Below, in pieces: positions 46,614 through 57,169 of a DNA stretch of 64,000 nucleotides. This stretch comes from an uncultured Pseudomonadales bacterium. GTDB lineage: Bacteria > Pseudomonadota > Gammaproteobacteria > Pseudomonadales > Cellvibrionaceae. The stretch covers positions 62,001 to 126,000 of the forward strand of contig CANKXO010000002.1 in NCBI GenBank assembly GCA_947487765.1, written 5' to 3'. The notes under the pieces were generated by a model. It was not told where the DNA came from and searched no databases. It was given only the letters and a program-made list of their open reading frames with translations. Made by a program: the position numbers and the translations under genes. Within the stretch, counting starts at the first letter, position 1; every line of letters begins with the position of its first letter.

Positions 46614-49322
46614 TTAAAAAGATCGACCTAAAGAAAACTGAAATGCTTCAGTTTCATCGAATGGCTGCTCTACCAACGGCCTTGAGAAATTAAAACTCAT
46701 TGGTCCAACAGGTGACAACCATTGAATACTAAGCCCAGTAGAAACACTCAATTTACCAAGATCAACATTATCACAATTTTCCTGTAATGAACCGCAGTCA
46801 GTCGAAAAAACGTTACCTGAATCCACAAACAAAGCCATACGAGCTTTATCCGTTGCCTTAATAAAAGGAATAGGAAAAACCACCTCAGCACTTAACTCTA
46901 CAAGAATATTACCGCCAAACGTATCAATATCACCATCTGTGCCGGTCAACAATTGTCCATCAGTATCGAGAACGTAAACATAGTCTAAATCTCTAACATC
47001 AATATCTGTTGGATCACCTTGGCCAAAAGCAACAGGTACAGCAACATAGGCATTGGCAGGAGTGCCCTTAGGGCCTAAAGAGCTACTTTCAAATCCTCTT
47101 ACAGAACCTGTTCCACCTGAAAAGAAGTTTTCAAAAAATGGCAACACATCAAGATCACCATAACCATCACCATAACCAAGCCTACCTCTTAGATGAAATG
47201 CTGTTTTACCTTTAATTGGAAAATATGCATCATTTCGGTAAGTCAATTTATAATATTCAAGATCGCCACCAGGCACAGCAACTTCTAGATTCAGCCGTTG
47301 AGAAATACCATCTGTTGGAAAAATACCACGGTTAAACGTGGAGTCTCGCCATCCGAGATCAAAAGTCAATGTATCAAATGAATCACCAAACCTATCCAGA
47401 AAGCCTTCTGAACTACCTCTTATTACATCAGAAGAGTCATCAAATGTCGTATAGCCGGAATCTGCTCCAGAAGGATTTAAGTTTGTAGTTGGATCAATAT
47501 GTAAGGAATTAAGATCATCACTCTCGCTAACATTGTCATCTTCATCCACTATTCCATTATTATTAGAATCTGCCTCATCAAAACCTCCCAAAGCCGGCAA
47601 AACAGTTCCATTATAAAATTCATCAGAGACATAAGCATTTTCAACAGTGCGATTTCTTAGAGTAGGTGTACCTTGAATTTCCTGTGCCGTTGTTGTTCCA
47701 GGTTCTACCGTAATATTTTGAACACCAACGCCAAATGATAATCTTCCTGTTTCTGATATAGGATAACCAAAGGTAACCTTGGCTCCTATAGTATCTGTTG
47801 CAAAATTAGAAACATCGATTTCATCAAAGTCTCTTTCACGAAAAAACAGCCGAATCCCTCGACTAACACCGTCTTGCGTATAGTAAGGGTTATTATAATT
47901 AAGAGAGTAATTATTCTCGGTTTTACTTGTTTCTATATTAAAACCAAAGGTATTACCCGTACCTAACCAATTATTATGTTGTAAGCCTGCGCCTAAAGTA
48001 ACGCCTCTATTACCAGAGAAACCTACACTTAAATTAACACTAGCTGTTGATTGCTCAGTAATAATAAACTCTACATCGACCTGATCTGTAGTACCTGGCA
48101 CTTCACGTGTAGCAAGCTTGACATCACCAAACAAACCCAAACGTTGCAAACGCAACTTCGACTGTTCTAGCTTTTCAGTCGATACGGGCGCACCTTCTAA
48201 TTGCCGCATTTCTCGTCTTAAAACGTTATCAGCTGTTGATGAATTACCTGAAAAAATAATACGCCTAACATAACTAATAGAACCTGGCTTTATATAGAAT
48301 GTTAACTTGACAGTCTGATTTTCTTCATTAATCTCAGGGATACCACTAACTGTTGCTGAACTATACCCATCATTCCCTAATCGGTTTCGTATCGCTTCCT
48401 CTGATCGTGTCACTAACAGCTGAGAAAATGTTTGCTCTGGTTTAATGCCAATTAAAATTTTTATTTCTTCTTCAGGTAAAACTGGATCCCCTGACAGCTC
48501 AATACTTTCAACAGAAAAAGGTTTTCCTTCATCAACATTGACAGTAATAAAAACTGTTTCTTTATCGGGACTTATAGATACTTGCGTCGATGTCACTTCA
48601 AACTTTAAATATCCTCTATCCAAATAAAAAGATTTTAAACGTTCGATATCCCCCGCTAATTTTTCTCTCGCATATTTATCATTACCCGAGATCCATGACC
48701 ATATACCGGTCGTATTTAAACTAAACAGGTCTCGAAGGTCATCTTCTTTAAATTCTTTATTACCAACAATATTAATATGCTTAATTTTTGCTACAAGGCC
48801 TTCATCAATGTTAATGCCCACTAAAATTTGATTTTTATCTAAGTCCTTTGTAACTGTTTTAATTTCTGCTGAATAGCGTCCAAGGCTACTGTACTGGGAA
48901 CTGAGCTGTTTGGATATTGCTTGAAGTGCTGATTGTTTAAATACTTCACCTTCAGCAAGACCAATAGATTTTAAACCTTCGAGTAAAGGTTCCTTTTCAA
49001 TGATTTTATTCCCTTCAATAATAATACGATTAACTATCGGGCGTTCCTTTACTTTAATAATTAAAATATTATTTTCCTGACCTACGGTTACATCATCAAA
49101 ATAACCTGTTCTAAATAAATCTCGGATAACATCCTGCAATTGGGCATTTGTTACTTCTGTATTCGCTTTAATTTTTATAGCGGAGAATATAGTCCCTGAT
49201 GATACCCGTTGCAGTCCCAACACACGAATATCATCTATAGTATAAGTATTCGCATATACAAAATTAGAAAACGACAGTCCAATTAATAATGGCAAGATCA
49301 AAGAAAACAAAAACGACTTCAT
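46614..49322 (-). CDS. bamA: Outer-membrane protein assembly factor BamA
   Basis: Central Omp85 component of the BAM complex, inserting beta-barrels into the outer membrane. The 902-residue precursor has a signal peptide (about 1-24), five POTRA domains to roughly residue 425, and a C-terminal 16-strand barrel with GSVRGFESSSLGPKG (the conserved VRGF/Y loop in strand L6) and a terminal aromatic, SLGRSF. It is about 90 residues longer than E. coli BamA. The extra length includes an acidic insertion around residues 575-650, with DSNNNGIVDEDD at 585-596 resembling a dockerin/EF-hand calcium loop. It is between rseP and skp. Confidence 0.96.
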   Translation of the reverse strand: MKSFLFSLILPLLIGLSFSNFVYANTYTIDDIRVLGLQRVSSGTIFSAIKIKANTEVTNAQLQDVIRDLFRTGYFDDVTVGQENNILIIKVKERPIVNRIIIEGNKIIEKEPLLEGLKSIGLAEGEVFKQSALQAISKQLSSQYSSLGRYSAEIKTVTKDLDKNQILVGINIDEGLVAKIKHINIVGNKEFKEDDLRDLFSLNTTGIWSWISGNDKYAREKLAGDIERLKSFYLDRGYLKFEVTSTQVSISPDKETVFITVNVDEGKPFSVESIELSGDPVLPEEEIKILIGIKPEQTFSQLLVTRSEEAIRNRLGNDGYSSATVSGIPEINEENQTVKLTFYIKPGSISYVRRIIFSGNSSTADNVLRREMRQLEGAPVSTEKLEQSKLRLQRLGLFGDVKLATREVPGTTDQVDVEFIITEQSTASVNLSVGFSGNRGVTLGAGLQHNNWLGTGNTFGFNIETSKTENNYSLNYNNPYYTQDGVSRGIRLFFRERDFDEIDVSNFATDTIGAKVTFGYPISETGRLSFGVGVQNITVEPGTTTAQEIQGTPTLRNRTVENAYVSDEFYNGTVLPALGGFDEADSNNNGIVDEDDNVSESDDLNSLHIDPTTNLNPSGADSGYTTFDDSSDVIRGSSEGFLDRFGDSFDTLTFDLGWRDSTFNRGIFPTDGISQRLNLEVAVPGGDLEYYKLTYRNDAYFPIKGKTAFHLRGRLGYGDGYGDLDVLPFFENFFSGGTGSVRGFESSSLGPKGTPANAYVAVPVAFGQGDPTDIDVRDLDYVYVLDTDGQLLTGTDGDIDTFGGNILVELSAEVVFPIPFIKATDKARMALFVDSGNVFSTDCGSLQENCDNVDLGKLSVSTGLSIQWLSPVGPMSFNFSRPLVEQPFDETEAFQFSLGRSF

Positions 49323-49362
49323 AAAATATAGTTATAGTTAGGTAAATTAAGTGTGAATATTG

Positions 49363-50760
49363 TTAAGAAAGGATTCTGACTAAATCATTATAATGAACAA
49401 CAATCATAAGACTCACAACAATAAACAACCCAACTTGGTAGCCTATCAATTGTATTTTTTCAGACAAAGGACTTCCTTTAACTGCTTCTATGATATAAAA
49501 CATCAAATGTCCGCCATCCAATACTGGTATGGGTAACAAATTAAACACCCCCAAGCTCACACTAAAAAAAGCCAAAAAGGATAAGTAATATGTCAACCCT
49601 GCAGCAGCTGTATCACCTGCTACTTGAGCAATGGTAAATGTTCCCCCCATATTCTTTACTGAAACATCCAATAAAATTAGCTTTTTCAAGAAAGAAAGAA
49701 TGATAATGGCTTGGTCCCAAGTTTTACTAAAACCGTAACCTATCGATTCTAAAACAGAGTAATCGAGCTGGCGAACCATCCCATTCGGCCATTCAGTAGA
49801 AGTAGCAATACCTACTCTACCAATTTGTTGACCATTTGCATCAAACGCTTTTGGAGTAATTTGTAATACTTGAATATTATCATCGCGTAAGACCTCTAAA
49901 TCAATATGCTGATTAGGGCGAGCTTGAACATAGTCGACCCATAATGACCAAGAATTTAGAGGTTTTTGATCTGCTGAGATTAATTGATCTCCAACCAATA
50001 ACCCCGCTTCTTCAGCAGCACCATTTGGGACAACTTGCGTAACCACCCAATCTGTTTGTGGCTGATAAGGTCCAATACCTAGCTCAGATAATAAATCTGG
50101 CCGATCACTATCCCCTAGCCACTGTTGAATTTGAATTGTTTTTGTTAAGGTTGATGTGGTACCAGGTAAGAATGTTTTTGCATCAGACTCTGATTGCTCA
50201 GAAAAAGGTTTTACCTCAAAGACCACGGGTCCGCTATCACCTATACGAGATGTCAATCTTTCAAATACCGCTGTCCAGGTCGGTGTTTTTTTACCATCAA
50301 TACTAACAATCTCTTCATTAACCTGTAGCTGAGCCTCTGATGCCAAACTATCTGGCTCAACTCCGCCAATCACGGGAGCGACACCTTTTATACCTAACAT
50401 TGCTAAAATAAAATAGAAAGCAATGGCTAAAATAAAATTAGCAATTGGGCCAGCACTGATAATAGCCATTCTCTGCCAAACAGTTTTTTGAGTGAATGCA
50501 TTAGGCAATTCGGATGATGGGATATCATCTTCACGCTCATCAAGCATTTTCACATAACCACCCAATGGGATAGCAGCAACAACAAACTCGGTACCGTGTT
50601 TATCGTACCAACTTATTAGTGGTTTACCAAAACCGATAGAAAAGCGATGAACTTTTACACCACAACGACGGGCAACATAGAAATGACCAAACTCATGGAA
50701 AGTCACCAAGATACCCAGAGCTAATAAAAACCAGAGAATTGTCGCTAGCAAACTTATCAT
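49363..50760 (-). CDS. rseP: Site-2 regulated intramembrane protease RseP
   Basis: Inner-membrane zinc protease that cleaves anti-sigma-E RseA after DegS, and clears signal peptides. The 465-residue chain has VTFHEFGHFYVARRCGVKV with the HExxH zinc site (His22, Glu23, His26) in the first membrane helix. Two PDZ domains occupy roughly residues 115-300, and FNLLPIPVLDGGHLMFYIIEA provides the third zinc ligand in the LDG motif. Length is near E. coli (450). It lies between dxr and bamA, coupling envelope stress response to barrel assembly. Confidence 0.96.
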   Translation of the reverse strand: MISLLATILWFLLALGILVTFHEFGHFYVARRCGVKVHRFSIGFGKPLISWYDKHGTEFVVAAIPLGGYVKMLDEREDDIPSSELPNAFTQKTVWQRMAIISAGPIANFILAIAFYFILAMLGIKGVAPVIGGVEPDSLASEAQLQVNEEIVSIDGKKTPTWTAVFERLTSRIGDSGPVVFEVKPFSEQSESDAKTFLPGTTSTLTKTIQIQQWLGDSDRPDLLSELGIGPYQPQTDWVVTQVVPNGAAEEAGLLVGDQLISADQKPLNSWSLWVDYVQARPNQHIDLEVLRDDNIQVLQITPKAFDANGQQIGRVGIATSTEWPNGMVRQLDYSVLESIGYGFSKTWDQAIIILSFLKKLILLDVSVKNMGGTFTIAQVAGDTAAAGLTYYLSFLAFFSVSLGVFNLLPIPVLDGGHLMFYIIEAVKGSPLSEKIQLIGYQVGLFIVVSLMIVVHYNDLVRILS

Positions 50761-50833
50761 ATCGATTTCACGGATATCTTATAGTCAGATTAACCAGGTT
50801 ATTACTGGCTCGCTCATTTAAAATCATTAGAAA

Positions 50834-52045
50834 TTATGCACTTATTTTTGAATCAATTAATGCATTAGCCGATCGGCGCACATTAAAATCCAAGTCTAGG
50901 ACAGCATCAATAGTATCCAGTTCCCAGAGTTTTGCGGTAGACATCACACTATCTAATAAAATACCAATATCGCCAAAACTTATCCTATTATTAAGAAAGG
51001 CTTCAACAGCTACTTCATTAGCTGCATTAAGCACTGTAGCCGCAGATGATGGAGCGGAAGCAGCAGACATGGCTAAGGCTAGCGCAGGAAACCTTGTCAG
51101 ATCAGGCGCCTCAAAATCTAAGCTACTCAAAGTAACCATATCTAATGATTTAACTCCTGAATCTATACGCAGTGGCCAGGCTAATGCATGAGCAATGGGT
51201 ATACGCATATCAGGATTACCTAATTGAGCCAATATTGAACCGTCAATATATTCGACCATTGAATGAATAATACTTTGAGGGTGGATAACCACCTGAATAT
51301 CTTTCGGCATCACATCAAATAGCCAGCGAGCTTCAATAAACTCTAACCCTTTATTCATTAATGATGCACTATCCACAGAAATCTTCTTACCCATTGACCA
51401 ATTAGGATGATTACATGCTTGATCAGGGGTTGCGCAGGCAATGCTTTCGGCAGACCATGTACGAAAAGGGCCACCAGAACCTGTCAACAATAGCTTGCGA
51501 ATACCTGGCGGCTCATCACCTGCTCTACAATTTGTCGGTAGACACTGAAAAATTGCATTATGTTCACTATCGATAGGCAGCAATGTCGCATTATTTTGTC
51601 TTACAGCATCCATAAATAAGCTGCCAGCCATAACCAATGCTTCTTTATTTGCCAGCAATACTTTTTTGCCTGCCTTCACGGCAGCCAGTGTAGGCAATAA
51701 TCCAGCAGCACCAACAATCGCTGCCATAACACTATCTACTGATGCTTCCTGAGCAACATTAACTAATTCAGCCTCTCCACTAAGAACTTCAGTCTGACAA
51801 TTACTAATTGATAGTTTTTGCCTTAACTGCAGGGCAGAAGCTTCGTCGCGCATAACAGCATATACAGGGTTAAATTGTTGGCACTGCTTAGCCAATACAT
51901 CAATACTGCGATCTGCAGTGAGCGCAAAAACTTTAAATTTGTCCGGGTGGCGGCCAATAACATCTAAAGTACTTACACCAATAGAACCCGTAGACCCCAA
52001 CACAGTGATCAGCTGACAGGAAACTGAGATAGTATCATCGCTCAT
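50834..52045 (-). CDS. dxr: 1-deoxy-D-xylulose 5-phosphate reductoisomerase
   Basis: Second enzyme of the MEP isoprenoid pathway, NADPH-dependent. In 403 residues it shows [18 protein letters not shown] (nucleotide-binding loop), [43 protein letters not shown], and [25 protein letters not shown], covering substrate and metal residues. ATG 52045 was chosen over weaker upstream GTG/TTG codons, but the ribosome-binding site is poor, so the start is less certain. It supplies precursors used by uppS two genes upstream. Confidence 0.95.
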   Translation of the reverse strand: MSDDTISVSCQLITVLGSTGSIGVSTLDVIGRHPDKFKVFALTADRSIDVLAKQCQQFNPVYAVMRDEASALQLRQKLSISNCQTEVLSGEAELVNVAQEASVDSVMAAIVGAAGLLPTLAAVKAGKKVLLANKEALVMAGSLFMDAVRQNNATLLPIDSEHNAIFQCLPTNCRAGDEPPGIRKLLLTGSGGPFRTWSAESIACATPDQACNHPNWSMGKKISVDSASLMNKGLEFIEARWLFDVMPKDIQVVIHPQSIIHSMVEYIDGSILAQLGNPDMRIPIAHALAWPLRIDSGVKSLDMVTLSSLDFEAPDLTRFPALALAMSAASAPSSAATVLNAANEVAVEAFLNNRISFGDIGILLDSVMSTAKLWELDTIDAVLDLDFNVRRSANALIDSKISA

Positions 52046-52053
52046 ATCTTTAA

Positions 52054-52887
52054 TCACAATGACCAACCCGATAAAATAACACCTAAAGTAAAAATAGGTG
52101 CCGCAGCAGTTATACTATCAATACGATCCAGCACACCACCATGCCCTGGAAGTATAGTACCGCTATCTTTAACATCTCGATGACGTTTGATCATACTCTC
52201 TAGCAAATCACCCAATACTGAAGCCAGTGCTGTCAGTAGAACAATAACGAATAATGACAACCATTCTTTAAAGCCTGTGGAGCTGGCTACTATTAGCCCT
52301 AGTAAAGAACAACAAAATAAACCACCCCAAAACCCTTCCCATGATTTTCCTGGGCTCACCTGAACAACCAATTTCCGCCGCCCGAAAGCTTTACCAGAAA
52401 AGTATGCACCGCTGTCAGCAATAACTACTATCATCATTACCAGCAAAATTAACCATGAACCGTTGGAGTATTGATGCAAATACGAAAGTGACAGCCATGA
52501 AGGAATTAGCACAAGCCACCCCATTAAGGCTCTAACCCATCGACTCCCCCACAAAACAGTACTTGAAGGATAACCTTGAACCCATAAGAGTGCTAGAGCC
52601 CACCAAGTTCCAGCAACCAATAAAACATTACGAACTTCGGTCTGTTTAATCAGGTGGTGATCCATACCAACATAAAATGCAACACATATCATCAACAACA
52701 AGGTTGCCGCAGTGTATATTAACCGTTGATAAAGCGTCTCAAAACTTGCGAGATTGGCCCACTCCCAAGCGCCGATGAGCAGCACTAAAGCCACAAATAC
52801 AGTAAAACCTAACCAAGGCAAGAAAAATAAACAAAGAAGAAATACAATCCCCAATAAAGCGCCCGTTATAATTCTCTGCTTAAGCAC
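52054..52887 (-). CDS. cdsA: Phosphatidate cytidylyltransferase (CDP-diglyceride synthase)
   Basis: Integral membrane enzyme that makes CDP-diacylglycerol, the branch point for phospholipids. The 277-residue protein has about eight hydrophobic segments and the C-terminal CDS signature [25 protein letters not shown] with the metal-binding acids. [17 protein letters not shown] is the other conserved block. Translation probably begins with GTG (52887), overlapping the uppS end by eight bases, with GAGGATAAG upstream. It is coupled with uppS and followed within ten bases by dxr. Confidence 0.95.
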   Translation of the reverse strand: MLKQRIITGALLGIVFLLCLFFLPWLGFTVFVALVLLIGAWEWANLASFETLYQRLIYTAATLLLMICVAFYVGMDHHLIKQTEVRNVLLVAGTWWALALLWVQGYPSSTVLWGSRWVRALMGWLVLIPSWLSLSYLHQYSNGSWLILLVMMIVVIADSGAYFSGKAFGRRKLVVQVSPGKSWEGFWGGLFCCSLLGLIVASSTGFKEWLSLFVIVLLTALASVLGDLLESMIKRHRDVKDSGTILPGHGGVLDRIDSITAAAPIFTLGVILSGWSL

Positions 52888-53650
52888 AGGGCTTATCCTC
52901 TACAGTTCCTTTTGCTAACTGCTCTCCATTCAGCCCAAAACGACGCTCCCTATTGGAAAAATTATTAACAGCCGCCTTTAGTGCAGCACCATCAAAATCA
53001 GGCCATAATAATGGGCTAAAATATAGTTCAGCGTAGGCTGCCTGCCACAATAAGAAATTACTAATACGTTTCTCACCACCAGTACGAATGAGAAGGTCCA
53101 ACGGTGGCATGCCTGCTAATGACGTATAACTATTAAATATCTCTTCATTAATATCATTGATATCCAATTGTCCAGATACGGCCTTGCCAGCAATTTTTTT
53201 GGCTGCATTGGCAATATCCCACTGCCCGCCATAATCTGCAGCAATCACCAATGTGCGCTCACCATCTTCAGTAATGCTTTCGGCTTTTTCTATGGCTTGC
53301 AATAACTTTTTATCGAATTGTTGGCGATTTCCAATAACACGCAAACGGACATTTTCTTTCTTAAGTTTCTTAGCTTCACTTGAAAGATAATGCTGGAAGA
53401 GCGACATAAGCGCACGAACTTCTTGTAGAGGGCGCTTCCAGTTTTCACTACTAAACGCAAAGACAGTTAGAACATCGATATTATGCTCATGGCACCCCTG
53501 CAACATATCACGCAGCCGCTCTATACCAGCCTTATGCCCCGCAGTACCCGGAAGGCCACGCTGTCTTGCCCAGCGATTATTGCCATCCATGATAATCGCA
53601 AGATGTTGCAACTTAGGCGAAAGGAGTTGTTCAGACAAAACTGGTACCAA
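52880..53650 (-). CDS. uppS: Undecaprenyl diphosphate synthase (cis-prenyltransferase)
   Basis: Makes the C55 lipid carrier for peptidoglycan and O-antigen units. The 256-residue chain has HLAIIMDGNNRWARQRG (catalytic Asp), GHKAGIERLRDML, LTVFAFSSENWKRPLQEV, and LLIRTGGEKRISNFLLWQAAYAELYF. There is no ATG before the catalytic MDGN; translation must use a TTG such as 53650 (chosen, family-length) or another near-start codon, with no strong Shine-Dalgarno. This may lower its level or indicate translational coupling to frr, 75 bases upstream. Confidence 0.94.
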   Translation of the reverse strand: MVPVLSEQLLSPKLQHLAIIMDGNNRWARQRGLPGTAGHKAGIERLRDMLQGCHEHNIDVLTVFAFSSENWKRPLQEVRALMSLFQHYLSSEAKKLKKENVRLRVIGNRQQFDKKLLQAIEKAESITEDGERTLVIAADYGGQWDIANAAKKIAGKAVSGQLDINDINEEIFNSYTSLAGMPPLDLLIRTGGEKRISNFLLWQAAYAELYFSPLLWPDFDGAALKAAVNNFSNRERRFGLNGEQLAKGTVEDKPCA

Positions 53651-53725
53651 TAATGTAATTATTTTTTATAGAGAGATGTCTAGCTGCTTTTTTATGCATA
53701 CGAAAACAGCTAGTTTTAAAACCGT

Positions 53726-54283
53726 TTAGATTTCCATCAAATCCTTTTCTTTAACTGCAAAAGCAGCATCAACATCCGCGACAAATTTATCAGTTATTTT
53801 TTGAATCTCATCTTGTGCACGACGCTCATCATCTTCACCAATTTCTTTCTCTTTTAACAGGTCTTTTACATCTGCCAAAGAATCGCGACGGATATTACGA
53901 ATAGAAATCTTAGCATTTTCAGATTCTGATTTAGCTTGCTTAATATAATTTTTACGCGTCTCTTCTGTCAAAGCTGGCATAGGCAAGCGAATTAAATCAC
54001 CAGACGTTGCCGGATTTAAGCCTAAATCAGATTTTAATATAGCCTTCTCAATAACCGGGGTTAACTGCTTTTCCCATGGACTAATCGAAAGGGTACGAGC
54101 ATCTAGCACCGAAATATTAGCTACCTGAGACAGCGGAGTATCAGTACCATAATAGTCAACCATAATACTATCTAGAATACTGGGATGAGCCCGGCCAGTG
54201 CGAATTTTATTAAAGTTGGCCGACAAAGCCTCAAGGCTTTTTTGCATCCGTACTTTTGCATCTTTTTTAATGTCTTCAATCAT
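53726..54283 (-). CDS. frr: Ribosome recycling factor
   Basis: Splits post-termination ribosomes with EF-G. The 185-residue length is exactly the family norm. Signature stretches are [64 protein letters not shown] and VRNIRRDS-type text ([15 protein letters not shown]), matching the two-domain tRNA-mimic fold. It follows pyrH by 67 bases in the operon. Confidence 0.97.
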   Translation of the reverse strand: MIEDIKKDAKVRMQKSLEALSANFNKIRTGRAHPSILDSIMVDYYGTDTPLSQVANISVLDARTLSISPWEKQLTPVIEKAILKSDLGLNPATSGDLIRLPMPALTEETRKNYIKQAKSESENAKISIRNIRRDSLADVKDLLKEKEIGEDDERRAQDEIQKITDKFVADVDAAFAVKEKDLMEI

Positions 54284-54350
54284 TCTTCAAACCTTATTTA
54301 ATAACTGCCATTATAATTGACTTGAAACCTATAATACTTAGAGGGGTTAC

Positions 54351-55079
54351 CTACTCTTCTTCTATCAAAGTCCCTTCATCTCCACCTACAACAATACTCA
54401 ACAAAGCACCGGCCTTTGCCATCTTAAATACGCGAACGGGCATATTGTGATCACGACATAAACAAATAGCAGTCAAATCCATAACACCCAGCTTTTTCTC
54501 AAGGGCAGTATCGTAGGTTAAACGTTCATATCTTGTTGCACTGGAATCCTTCATAGGGTCCGCAGTATAAACCCCATCGACTTTAGTTGCCTTAAGCACT
54601 ATTTCCGCCTCAACCTCAATAGCTCTCAAACAAGCAGCGGAATCAGTGGTAAAAAATGGGTTACCGGTACCTGCTGCAAATATAACGACTTCGCCACCCT
54701 CTAAAAACCGAATAGCTCCTCGCCTATCGTAATGTTCAACAATACCACTCATTGGTATAGCAGACATAACCCGGGAAGTAATATTTGACCTTTCCAGAGC
54801 ATCACGCATAGCCAAGGCATTCATAACTGTCGCCAGCATGCCCATATGGTCACCAGTTACTCTATCTAAACCAGCAGCATTTAACGCTGCACCGCGAAAT
54901 AAATTACCACCACCAATAACCAGCCCTACTTGCACTCCAATACCCACAAGCTGGCCGATTTCAAGAGCCATTTTGTCAAGCACTTTAGGATCAATACCAA
55001 ACCCTTCACTGCCCATTAACTCCTCACCACTTAACTTAAGCAAGATTCGCTTATATTTTTTATCGCGCTTGGCAGGCAT
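54351..55079 (-). CDS. pyrH: Uridylate kinase
   Basis: Hexameric UMP kinase, allosterically controlled by GTP and UTP. The 242 residues show [76 protein letters not shown] and [16 protein letters not shown], all PyrH diagnostics. Gene order rpsB-tsf-pyrH-frr is universal in gammaproteobacteria. A hairpin at 55125-55154 lies between tsf and pyrH. Confidence 0.97.
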   Translation of the reverse strand: MPAKRDKKYKRILLKLSGEELMGSEGFGIDPKVLDKMALEIGQLVGIGVQVGLVIGGGNLFRGAALNAAGLDRVTGDHMGMLATVMNALAMRDALERSNITSRVMSAIPMSGIVEHYDRRGAIRFLEGGEVVIFAAGTGNPFFTTDSAACLRAIEVEAEIVLKATKVDGVYTADPMKDSSATRYERLTYDTALEKKLGVMDLTAICLCRDHNMPVRVFKMAKAGALLSIVVGGDEGTLIEEE

Positions 55080-55124
55080 AGCTAATAGTCCTTAAATTGG
55101 AAAATGGCGTATTCTAACAGCAAG

Positions 55125-55154
55125 ACGGGGCGAGCGCGACAACGCTCACCCCGT
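55125..55154 (-). other. Strong hairpin in the tsf-pyrH spacer
   Basis: A 12-base stem ACGGGG-GAGCG/CGCTC-CCCCGT with a six-base loop. Position seven is C against A on the plus strand but U against G on the minus strand, so pairing is complete only in the minus-strand transcript, the direction of the operon. There is no U-run after it, so it may be an RNA-processing or partial-termination structure more than a full terminator. Confidence 0.5.
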
Positions 55155-55242
55155 TATATAGATCTTTAAAAACCAGTGATCAACTACCATCAACACCTTT
55201 TATGGCAAACCTAATCTACCGGCAAAAAGAATGCAAAACAGC

Positions 55243-56109
55243 CTATTTTGAAGCCTCAACCTGAGCAGCAACTTCAGCGGCAAAATCAACCACTTCACGC
55301 TCAATGCCTTCACCAACCTCAAAACGAACAAATGCTTTAACTTCAGCATCAGCTTGCTTGGCTAGCTGGCCTACTGACAATTCTGGATTCTTAACGAAAG
55401 GCTGTTCAATTAAGCTACCTTCTTTTAGGAACTTTTTAATACGGCCAACCATCATTTTCTCAACAATTTCATCTGGTTTACCGGCCATATCAGGCTGAGC
55501 CTTAATAATTTCTTTCTCTCTTGCCACAACATCTTCTGGCATATCTTCAGGGTTGACCACCTGAGGGTTTACAGCCGCAACATGCATAGAAATATCTTTA
55601 GCAAGCTCGCCATTACCACCTTCAAGCTGAGAAACCACCGCAATACGGTTATTGGAATGAACATAGGCTCCTACAACACCACCCTCAACAAGCTGTACTC
55701 GTCGAACTGAAATATTTTCTCCAATCTTTTGCACTAATGCTTCGCGAGTAGTTTCCAACTCACCTGACATTAAGGCTGCTACATCAGTCTGCCTGTCTGC
55801 AAAAGCTTTATCAGCAACAACACCAACAAAATTTAAGAAACCTTCGTCGCGAGCAACAAAATCAGTTTCAGAATTCACTTCAACAACAACGGCATAACTA
55901 TTGTCATCGGCTACACGTGTAGCAACAACACCATCAGCGGCTGTACGGTCTGCTTTTTTGGCCGCTTTCAGGCCACTTGCCTTACGTAAGTTTTCAATTG
56001 CCAGCTCGATATCACCATCAGCTTCTTTTAGTGCTTTTTTGCACTCCATCATGCCTAGGCTGGTACGTTCACGAAGTTCTTTTACCATTGAAGCAGAAAC
56101 TGCTGCCAT
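55243..56109 (-). CDS. tsf: Elongation factor Ts
   Basis: Guanine-nucleotide exchange factor for EF-Tu. In 288 residues, [35 protein letters not shown] is the UBA-like N domain. [10 protein letters not shown] contains the conserved TDF-V-A motif that contacts EF-Tu, and [10 protein letters not shown], with [16 protein letters not shown], marks the core and dimerisation regions. It is separated from rpsB by 110 bases holding a hairpin terminator, a normal way to adjust the S2/EF-Ts ratio. Confidence 0.97.
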   Translation of the reverse strand: MAAVSASMVKELRERTSLGMMECKKALKEADGDIELAIENLRKASGLKAAKKADRTAADGVVATRVADDNSYAVVVEVNSETDFVARDEGFLNFVGVVADKAFADRQTDVAALMSGELETTREALVQKIGENISVRRVQLVEGGVVGAYVHSNNRIAVVSQLEGGNGELAKDISMHVAAVNPQVVNPEDMPEDVVAREKEIIKAQPDMAGKPDEIVEKMMVGRIKKFLKEGSLIEQPFVKNPELSVGQLAKQADAEVKAFVRFEVGEGIEREVVDFAAEVAAQVEASK

Positions 56110-56156
56110 GATCTTATCCTCTTAAATTCTCTAAAAATAATTAACTGTTTAAAAAA

Positions 56157-56174
56157 GGGGGCTATTATGCCCCC
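56157..56174 (-). terminator. Intercistronic terminator between rpsB and tsf
   Basis: GGGGGC/GCCCCC stem with a six-base loop, followed on the minus strand by TTTTTT. It lies about 45 bases beyond rpsB and before tsf, so it probably reduces read-through from the ribosomal protein gene to the rest of the operon. A weaker hairpin CCTCT/AGAGG (56184-56200) precedes it. Confidence 0.8.
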
Positions 56175-56219
56175 TAAAAATAACCTCTTTACAATAGAGG
56201 CTGATTAAAAAGCTCAAAA

Positions 56220-56972
56220 CTAGCCTTTCGCTGCTTCTGCTGTATTTGACTCAACTTCAACAAATTCATCTTTATTAGGAACCGCTTGAGAATTAGCAGC
56301 ACCTTCAATACATGCATCTGCTATAGCAGTTGCATAAAGCTTAATTGCACGAATCGCATCATCATTACCTGGGATAACGTAATCTACGCCCTGTGGGTCG
56401 CTGTTAGTATCAACGATACCAAAAACTGGAATACCCAATTTGTTGGCCTCATTGACAGCAATACGCTCGTGCTCAACATCAATAACGAATAATGCATCAG
56501 GCAAACCGCCCATATCTTTAATACCACCAATAGAAAGCTCTAGCTTATCCATGGCACGCTTACGCATAAGCGCTTCTTTTTTAGTTAGCTTTTCAAATGT
56601 GCCATCTTGGCTCTGAGCATCAAGCTCACGAAAACGGCGAATAGAAGCGCGGATCGTCTTATAGTTGGTAAGCATTCCACCCAACCAACGATGGCTGACG
56701 AAAGGCTGATTAGAACGTAAAGCTTGTTCTTTAACCGTCTTTTGAGCAGCTCTTTTAGTGCCTACCATCAGAATTTTTTTCTTCTGAGAAGCCATAACCT
56801 TTATAACGTCCAACGCTTCATTAAAAGCTGGAACAGTTTGCTCAAGGTTAATAATGTGAATTTTGTTACGATCTCCGAAGATATATTGACCCATCTTCGG
56901 GTTCCAATAGCGAGTTTGGTGACCAAAATGGACACCGGCTTGCAGCATATCGCGCATACTTACTGTAGACAT
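56220..56972 (-). CDS. rpsB: 30S ribosomal protein S2
   Basis: Component of the small ribosomal subunit that helps bind S1. The 250 residues begin [26 protein letters not shown] and contain [29 protein letters not shown], and [37 protein letters not shown], all S2 signatures. AGGAA lies about six bases upstream of the ATG. It opens the long operon; its leader of about 190 bases probably mediates S2 autoregulation as in other gammaproteobacteria. Confidence 0.98.
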   Translation of the reverse strand: MSTVSMRDMLQAGVHFGHQTRYWNPKMGQYIFGDRNKIHIINLEQTVPAFNEALDVIKVMASQKKKILMVGTKRAAQKTVKEQALRSNQPFVSHRWLGGMLTNYKTIRASIRRFRELDAQSQDGTFEKLTKKEALMRKRAMDKLELSIGGIKDMGGLPDALFVIDVEHERIAVNEANKLGIPVFGIVDTNSDPQGVDYVIPGNDDAIRAIKLYATAIADACIEGAANSQAVPNKDEFVEVESNTAEAAKG

Positions 56973-57163
56973 ATAATTTCCTGTTTGGGTTAGGCCTCCA
57001 TATACCCCGAGCGATCAACCTCTAATACAGTTACTCTGCATATCCAAATACTGAATAGCAAAATAATCGACTAAGGCACCCAGATCGACGTGACGGCATA
57101 TGTGTGACGATTAGTTAATTTCGTTAGTTTTCAGCGAGCACAAAAACAACCTGCACTACACCG
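56973..57163 (-). promoter_or_regulatory. rpsB leader RNA region, candidate S2 autoregulatory leader
   Basis: Untranslated stretch of about 190 bases between the predicted start of transcription near 57163 and the rpsB ATG. Gammaproteobacterial rpsB messages carry a leader that binds S2 to shut off rpsB-tsf; the position and length fit, but I could not verify the consensus fold by eye. No open frame is present in it. Confidence 0.4.
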
Positions 57164-57169
57164 GGCGGC

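Noticed and set aside
50739-51191. Plus-strand frame of 150 codons opposite dxr
   Set aside because: It lies antisense to a conserved essential gene, with no domain and no start signal.
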